Below, piece after piece: positions 56,468-64,000 of a DNA stretch of 64,000 bases. This stretch comes from Pterois miles. Lineage: Eukaryota; Chordata; Actinopteri; Perciformes; Scorpaenidae. The stretch lies in contig CAMQGK010000567.1 of the NCBI GenBank assembly GCA_947000775.1, positions 6,053,501-6,117,500 on the forward strand, read 5' to 3'. Within the stretch, counting starts at the first letter, position 1. Every line of letters begins with the position of its first letter. Both the position numbers and the translations under genes were made by a program. The notes below the pieces were generated by a model, which was not told where the DNA came from, ran no database searches, and saw only the letters and a program-made list of their open reading frames with translations.

Positions 56468-59400
56468 CCAGCCCATTACTGAATGCAGTGCACAGCCATT
56501 ACCCTGATAAAACTAACCATGTGTGTAGGGGAAAGGGTGCTGTCTGTATATGGGCGAGGGGGAAGGGAGTGTGTGTGTGTTTCTGTATTAGTCCTGTGGG
56601 AATCTGTGAGAGACATGCTGTGCGCACCGAGTTTCCCCTGCATCTAAATCAGTACATTAAAACCGCAGTCCGTCAGCGCCTGCACACGCACACACAGCAT
56701 TTTAAATCAATAGCAAATGCAGCTTTCCAATTAATCACAACAGAGGCGTATACACACACACACAGTACATACAGGAGTAATGCAGTGTGCCACTGATAAT
56801 ACGGTGACGGTGGATCCTTCCACACCCAGCTTCATAAGACGGATTTATTCAAGTCCTCCCATGTTTGCATATTGTGTGTGTGTGTGTGTGTGTGTGTAGC
56901 TGCACGGCATCACTGTATGATCAGTGACATGTGCAAACAGTTTTGTGTGGGTTTGCAGTGACTGCCCTTTGAGTCAGACACACTGCAGGAGTTTCAAACA
57001 CACACGAACAAACACGGGGACATGGTAGACGTACAAAAACATGAGCACGCACATACAAATCCTCACATTCACGCCAATATACAGACAAACATGCACAACA
57101 CACACAGCCTGCGATTAACCTTCAGTCTCAGTTAACTCTGCTGGAACCCCCGCCCCTCGTCCTGTGAGGAACGGCTGCACAGCGATGAGATTTTACCTCC
57201 AAAAACAGACGTCAGCTTCCTATCTGTATGTGCAGTCTAATAGTACAATCTATTATTCATCATCACAGAGACATATTCACACACATGGGTGATTATACTA
57301 CTCTGTCCTGTTCATCTGTACATTGGCACTGACCAAAGAAAACCATGCATCTCCACATTTGGTGATTTAGGAAACTAAAGGATAAAGAGCCTTTTATGCA
57401 GTAGGATTATTATTTCCATCGACATCCATGTGAACTGGTGATAAAAGTAAAGTAAAAGTGTGGTTTAATACTACAGCAAACACCCGTCGAGCAGATGATC
57501 TATTTCAGTGCAGCCATACACTTGTGCTGTTTTAACAAGCAGTCAGTAAATAATTTGTCTTTTTCCATTCGTGCTATGAACAACCACGATCTGAAATCAT
57601 GTCATGATGCACATTTCACCATTCCTGCACCTTATTAAACATCAAATTCAAGGACTTTTCAGGCCCAATTCCCTCAAAATCAAGAACGCAACACAGCACA
57701 CTTTGAGACATGGATCAAGGTTGAGTCTTTCTTTCTAGAAAGCATTATTAGGATGCTAATAATTAATTGTTCAACCGATAACCAACATTAAGCATTTTAA
57801 CCAATTAACGCTTTGGTTCATTTGAGCCTATACGGAGTTAAAAGGAAGTTACCACTTTTGTTGTAGTCAGAATAGACATCACGGCTAAAGCTGCATGCTA
57901 ACTCTGTCACGGACAGGAAACATTATTGTATTGTGGTAACATGCGGTCAAACCAGCCGTCACTCATCTCCGTGGTCAAACTGGTCGACACTACAACTGAA
58001 TCTATCGGCTCACTGCAGTCGATCCTTCAAGTTATTCCAAAACTGATTCGCTGACAAAAACATACCAAAGGCGACCATTGTCTTGTGTTGTACGTTTCTG
58101 AGAAATGACAGCAATCAACATGACCCTCCCGTCTTTCCTGTACTGCTGCACAATAAAGGCCACCTTGTGTGCCATTTGAATACTTTTAATACAAACAGCA
58201 GCAGGAGATGTTTGGTTTATATCAGCGATAACTTAATACTGCTCTGATACGGCAGTAGGAGAGCAAAATGAGGCTGTTGCCAATGAGAAACACAACATAT
58301 ATAACATAATTAGGGATGCCATGACACCAGAAAGTCAGTAGTCGATACAGAGTCCTGCACGGAGCTAACAGCTAACATTAGCTAGCTCTCGTCCTGCTGA
58401 TTTCAACCTGGATTTGTTGTTCGCAATGTAGCATTATCTGATAAAAAATTATGGTGCATCCATGTATTATTTCCTGTTGATCCCATTGCACGTGAAGGCA
58501 ATTTGAATCTAGTTCAGGAATGGCGGACTCCGCCAGTAACAATAAAAAATACTTTATAGAGAGGTAATTACAGAACTCAAATATATTGAAAGGCTATTGC
58601 TAAAAATGGCAGTTATGAAAACATGCTTTAAGTCCATTGAAAAATCTTTTTTTTAAATGTTAAAACTATGCCTTTAAAGTTAAACCATTAAACACTAAAA
58701 TCCCTGTCACACAGGACCAAACACTGCTGGCATGTTATATAAAACACTCTGTTCTGGTATAAAACACATTGTCCTTTTATGGATGTTGGATGCCAAAGTC
58801 AAATAACTCGTGACATTTACTGACTATTGAACTGAACATTATGTTCCTGTTTTTTTTTTTTTTTTATAGTATCGACATTGTTCTCAGTGCGACTGTAAAA
58901 TGTGATTTGCTGTTTGCCACTAGTGTAACATGTGAGTTGATGCATGGTTTAACTCCAGCAACTCATGAATTTTCTATGTAATTTGATAAGATGAGCCGTA
59001 ATATAAATCAGCCATTAAAAACACTCAGAAACCCATTTTGAAGCGCCACTTTTCCATCATTCCCTCCAGTGTGTGTCAGGATATGTGCCAGCAATGTTGT
59101 TCCAAGTAATTATTCTCACCTATGATCCACTTTCTAATTGTTACCTGGTGTGTGTGAGGAACAAACCGTCGACACAATGAACACATTCACAACCAGCACC
59201 TGTCAAAGACGTTAAGGTCCTGCTAGGATGTCAGGCGTTTAAAATTCCTTCAGGTCAAACACACACACACCCACAAACACACACTCTCTAGCTGATGTCC
59301 CACTAGAGTATGGATCAATCTCAGCATCACAGCCGCCTACAGGCCTTTTATCCATGTGTGCAGTGAGCACACACACACAGCTACATACAGTCCGCTTCGT

Positions 59401-59883
59401 GCCAGTGATGTGGAAAAAAAATACAATCCCAAATTCCCTTTTCCCCTTCCTGAACAGTCCAAGGGAGGAAGAGGAGGGAGGGGTAGGACGGGGGGAAAAC
59501 ATTTGCTTTCCTCGTTCCAGAAACAACATCCAAATGGTAGCAGAGAGGGAAATGTTTCTTTAAATGTTTTGGAATTACTCTCATTACCTCCCTCTCTTTC
59601 TCTCGGCCCTTTTCCTTCCTTCCTTCCTTCCTCTCTCTCTCTTCACAACTTCATCCCCACTTTCCTACTTCCCACACACACACACACACACACTTTGGCT
59701 CCCACTTCACAAGACAGTTAGTTTGCCATATTGGGATAAACAAGTTGCCAAGAAACGCGCTCTCTGACTCCCCAACACGTTCTGAGCCTCCATTTTCAGA
59801 TCCTCCTAAGAAACGTATCTCCATATCAGAGAGGAGAGAGGAGGCCTGCTGGAGATCAATTCTGATAGAGCGGCAAATCTGAG

Positions 59884-59915
<32 letters not shown>

Positions 59916-60959
59916 GCCCACATAGAGAAAAAAAATCAGAGGAATCAAACTCGAGAGTCTTGATCGCAAATCGATCTTAGATGGACTGAAAAACAACAGA
60001 ATCCAAAAACAACAATACTGGATCATGTGCAAAAAGCCTTAAAAATAGGAGAGAAAAATCTCTGGTGTAAATGTCCGCCACAAACACACTACAAACACGT
60101 ACACACTCTCTGTGAACCCATCTGTTATCCATCAGAGGTATTCAGAGCAGGGTTAGCTGGGGGGAATCTCCATTATTGATCATTGGTTTTTATTCCCTGC
60201 AAGAAAAAACATTCACTGTAACACACGGCTGTGCTGTCCGCCTCTGCCACAGCTAACTGGCACACTGACACTGGTAACCATTAATCCTGCCAGGACCGCA
60301 GAAAAAGAGGTCCTCGCTCACCCAGGATTTGAATACACGTCTGGCAACTTGATCTGTATTTATTTGTGAGGGGTGTGTGTGTGTGCGCGTTCGTTCAGGC
60401 TGTGAGCGTGTGGTTTAAAAAGTGTGCGCCAGTCGGTTAATGATTTCAAAATGTACACGTCTGGTTTTACTGCCTTCTGAGTTGTTTAGAGGAAACTATT
60501 TTGTTTGTGAGCTCAAGCTGAACACAAAACAGTTTCTCAACTTCACTTAAAAATGTCTCTGTGACAAGTTCACGTTTTGACGAAGTTTGGCAAACAAACT
60601 GCACTGCAATGTGTTTATGTCTGATGTGGTTCTACTTTGTGTTATTGTTTGTTGATAAGAGAAATTATGCAATACATTGGCAAAAAAAAAAAGACACAGA
60701 AAACAAATCTGGTCCAAATGTATGTTACCAGCTGCTGTAAAAGTTAACGTAAATTCGTTTTACAGCGGGCTCAGTTTTAAAGTTAGAGTGAAAACCAAAG
60801 GAAACCACTGGTACCACTGGTACCAACCATGTCAAACCAGCTTGTCGGGAAGGAGGTCAAGTAATGCTCCAAACTTGCAATAAATTTTGGTATGGTCTTG
60901 TTATTATTTGCAGATAATTTTTATGCTAAATGCAATACCAGTGAGGGTTTCTGGACAAT

Positions 60960-61160
60960 ATTTGCCATTGTTTTCAATGATTTCCAATGATAAATATATA
61001 CATACATTTGCATAAAGCAGCGTATTTGTCCATTCCTGTGTTAAGAGTATTAAATACTCCTAAACCTCCCTTTAAGGTACATTTTGAACAGATAAAATGT
61101 ATGACTAAATCAAGATTAATAATGGACAATTGAGCAATTAATGAATTAAGTTAAATATTT
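60960..61160 (-). mobile_element. hAT-type element fragment
   Basis: On the minus strand TGTTCAAAATGTACCTTAAAGGGAGG corresponds to TGTTCAAGATGTACCTTAAAGGGAGA at 12800 in the element at 12725-13795. Confidence 0.65.
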
Positions 61161-61308
61161 CAATCCACTGAGAGCCTTGACATAAAGTGTTGTATAGAAA
61201 ACGTACAGGTAAACGGCAGATATCTGGTTAATAATAATACTACTAATAAGAAAAAAAGACTATAATGAGGAGGAACTGAAATCTTCTTAAAAGGAAAAAC
61301 TGTCAGAA

Positions 61309-61350
61309 ATATTAAGATAAAGCTTTATTGATCCCCAGAGGGGAAAAACA
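61309..61350 (-). mobile_element. retroposon tail (TTTATTGATCCCCAGAGGGG)
   Basis: AAGATAAAGCTTTATTGATCCCCAGAGGGGAAA, the fish LINE-type 3' end related to the tails at 6367 and 29985. Confidence 0.65.
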
Positions 61351-63189
61351 GGTTGTTGCATCAGCAGCACAAACAGCAATAAAGATAAATAGATAAAGTA
61401 AAAGAAAAATTAATTAGAGGTATATAACACTAAAATAAGCATACAAAATAAAGTATACAGGAGATAAAACATCCAATGTAAAGTAACAGTAGTGTGATTA
61501 ATGATGCAAAACTGGGGACCTGAAAGCACTGCTGAGACAAAACTGGGAACATTACAACAGACATTACACAAGACTCATGGATGCATCAGCGGGACTTGAT
61601 GAATAATACACAAAGTGAATGAATTTCTCAAACCGTTTTTATGTTACAGTTATGATCTAATGCTGCAAATCTCTCTGCAATAAAGACTGAAGTACAAATA
61701 GTATACATATTGCTATTACTCCCACAACAAGTGGGGCAGAAACCGGTGTCTTTATTAGTTTCTTGCAGAGCCGACCCCTCTTTGTCGACTAATACATTGT
61801 TTTGATCTCGGGCTACATTCAGACTAGTACATTTATGTTTTAAAACAGATAACTACTGCTCCGTTTGTGCCTAGATTCAACACTACTTTGGCGTTTTTGT
61901 GCCCTTATAATGGGGATGTTTGAAACAGCTACTGACCCCATTTTAACTTTAAAACTCCAGGTTGCATTTTAGTCTGGACAGGCAGAAATGGGGACCTTTG
62001 AAAACGATGCTGCCCATGTTTGCTTCTTGACTGGATCTTATAAGTCACAACGTGCCCTTCCCTAACGTGTCACAGCCCTATCACAAGACACTTCGACTTT
62101 CGCCACTCACTCATCTACCAGTGTTTAATTCAACGTGGATAACAAAGTATAGGCATTGTTGAATTTGTTGCCTGTGCTAGCAGCTGTTGTGCCGTTATGT
62201 TATAATGCTACTACTGCCTGTACGCACAGGAGGCCAGCTATTATTCGAGTGATTCGTGAAAGGCGTGTCCAGCAGTGTAATCAGCTCTATGGAGCGGACG
62301 TATAAAGACACCATTGGGTGCTCAAAGGAGGGTGATGGACAAAAAACAGAGGACTTTTCTTTTGTTATACAGTATGAGCTAATTTTGTTCTGCACAACTA
62401 TGAAGTTCACAAAGAAACTGTAAACAAACAAAGCATGAATCCAGCATGACAGGGACTTCCCGCCACCCGGCAGAGCTACAAGTGAGGACAGACAACAACA
62501 AAACTGAGGAGAAATGAGTGAGACGAGTTTCTTGACCCATAATGTAGTAAAACTTTGATTTGTAGCTGTTAGCAACAGTAGCAGCCTGAACCTGCATTTG
62601 CTGTATCAGAGCTGTAAGAATGTCTTTGGTCTAGGACAGCTCCAGTTTATATAAACTTTTAAATAAAAATACTGAATTTGCCAACTCAAGCCAACGACAA
62701 ATTATTCAAAACAGTTTAGTTATCATGTTTTACCCTTCGCTACGGGAGAGATTTGTAAAGATTTTGCCATTTCCACCTGTAAAAGTCAGTTAATCACATA
62801 GTTGTACTTGGTAAATTGTTATGTTGTTATTGTATATTCATGCAACAGTTCATGTATCGTCTTGATTGAGTATTAAAGCTGGACTGTGCTATGGTTATGT
62901 TTAGATTTGCTAGAATACAGGTACATCTGTGTTATTTATGACGGTGCAATGGGTGTAGCAACAGTTGTAGATGCAAACTTTGCATGGAAACAAGCTTGTG
63001 TGACTTATAGTCAGTTATATGGAGTGACACTGTAAATACGAGGTCTAGAGCATGAAGAAATCATCTACCGTGGGAATATTTTCCTGCCTCCTGGACTTGT
63101 GAGAACACTAACTAGTAAAACAGCTGATCCACTAATGAGCACTTTTCACAGCAGACATTTTGATTGTCACAGGAGGAAAAGCAACATTA

Positions 63190-63300
63190 CTTATAACTAG
63201 TAGCGTCACGATTTTGCTCCAAAATCAGAAATCGATCCAAATTAGCTGATCTCGATCATCGAAAACAGCGGGATCTGTAATTTTTTAAAATGTTCTCCTT
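63190..63300. mobile_element. hAT-type MITE fragment
   Basis: TAGCGTCACGATTTTGCTCC.. AATCGATCC.. GATCTCGATCATCG resembles the terminal part of a fish hAT MITE. Confidence 0.4.
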
Positions 63301-64000
63301 CTTGCCTACGTGCACTTGGAGAATACAGTTTGATTTCAAGTAACGCACCAGCCGTCTCACTCGTGATTAAAACTTTAAACCGACAAAAACCACAATTTCT
63401 AACATCAGCCATCATATTCTGAAAAGATACATTACAAACACGAAAAACACACTAAAACAAACACCAACAAAAGTGTAATTTGTATTTTGGAACATAAAAG
63501 AGCAAACTACTCAGTCCAGCACTCAGACAGATGACCCTTGAACAGCCTGTGGCATTTTACACTGCATGAATTAGCCCAGTGGCTAGCAGACTTTAGTCAG
63601 AGAGCTACTTTTCATAGCTCTCCTACTCTTACTTGGTTTAACATTAAGTCACTGAATCTCCCCACCGCGACTGAATTTCAGTAAATTTCATTAAATGAAA
63701 ACAAAAACGTATTTTTGTAGATCACAGCACATTTTTAATGCACTGCAAGAGTTTGTTTTGTTTTTGTAATGATTATGTACTGACATTGAAAAGAGGCTGC
63801 TTTTTATTTTGTATTTTTAGTTTTTATTAATATTTCATATTGTAAACTTTTTTGAGACTTTCTAAATATAAAGAAAGTTCAGTTCTCTTTATAAAGAAGA
63901 AAAAAATTTGAAATTGTAAATGACAATTGTCAGGGCATAAAACAATGTTGTGTTGATCTTTACCAATCAAGACTCCAGTCTAACAATGGCACGTTTAAAT

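Larger units (their letters stand above)
54575..64000. other. upstream intron of tnrc18
   Basis: 9.4 kb with no convincing exon and no CpG island. Contains dispersed MITE and retroposon fragments and several CA/TG tracts (56434-56466, 56875-56896, 59673-59692, 59886-59910). It is taken as intron because w1 begins with a split codon. Confidence 0.6.

Noticed and set aside
60290..60420. Possible upstream tnrc18 exon with a GTGAGC donor near 60315
   Set aside because: No conserved initiator-region peptide in any frame, and the flanking sequence is AT-rich and repetitive.

Overview
The window is teleost fish DNA, probably from a spiny-rayed (percomorph) species. Supporting this are long CA/TG and TA microsatellites, tRNA-derived SINEs, Tx1/L1-like LINE tails, hAT and fold-back DNA elements typical of fish, and one very large intron-rich vertebrate gene. 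No bacterial, phage or plasmid features are present.

One protein-coding gene dominates. On the minus strand I could chain 28 coding exons between 54574 and 20427. Every acceptor is AG, every donor is GT, and the reading phase is compatible at all 27 junctions. The joined product within the window is about 3,019 residues and ends in a BAH domain. It is the orthologue of vertebrate TNRC18; the paralogue BAHCC1 fits less well. The first coding exon lies to the right of the window. A probable 3' UTR of about 3.7 kb runs from 20426 to a candidate AATAAA near 16732. The product should be a nuclear chromatin reader: basic and acidic disordered regions, coiled coils, AT-hook-like motifs, a Tudor-like module split over four exons, and a C-terminal BAH domain. 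The BAH domain of mammalian TNRC18 binds H3K9me3 and silences retroelements.

Layout. 1-4600: AT-rich satellite with a unit of about 155 bp, in places arranged as a dimeric higher-order repeat, decaying into short degenerate subunits. 4715-5440: duplicated non-satellite segment with CTCF-like motifs. 6006-7245: decayed hAT transposon. 7320-9490: second satellite block interrupted by a unique segment with another CTCF-like motif. 9500-10130: LINE fragment. 10133-10613: second copy of the duplicated segment. 10.6-16.7 kb: intergenic sequence with hAT and fold-back elements and a dense cluster of CA/TG tracts. 16.7-54.6 kb: tnrc18. 54.6-64 kb: upstream intron of tnrc18, with no exon that I can recognise.

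The points most worth checking are the 155-bp satellite and its duplicated flanks, a likely intronic polyadenylation isoform after exon w15, a CpG-rich exon-like segment at 36.1-36.3 kb, a 0.9-kb palindromic element in the intron between w20 and w21, and a long CA tract directly behind a splice donor in the Tudor-like module.
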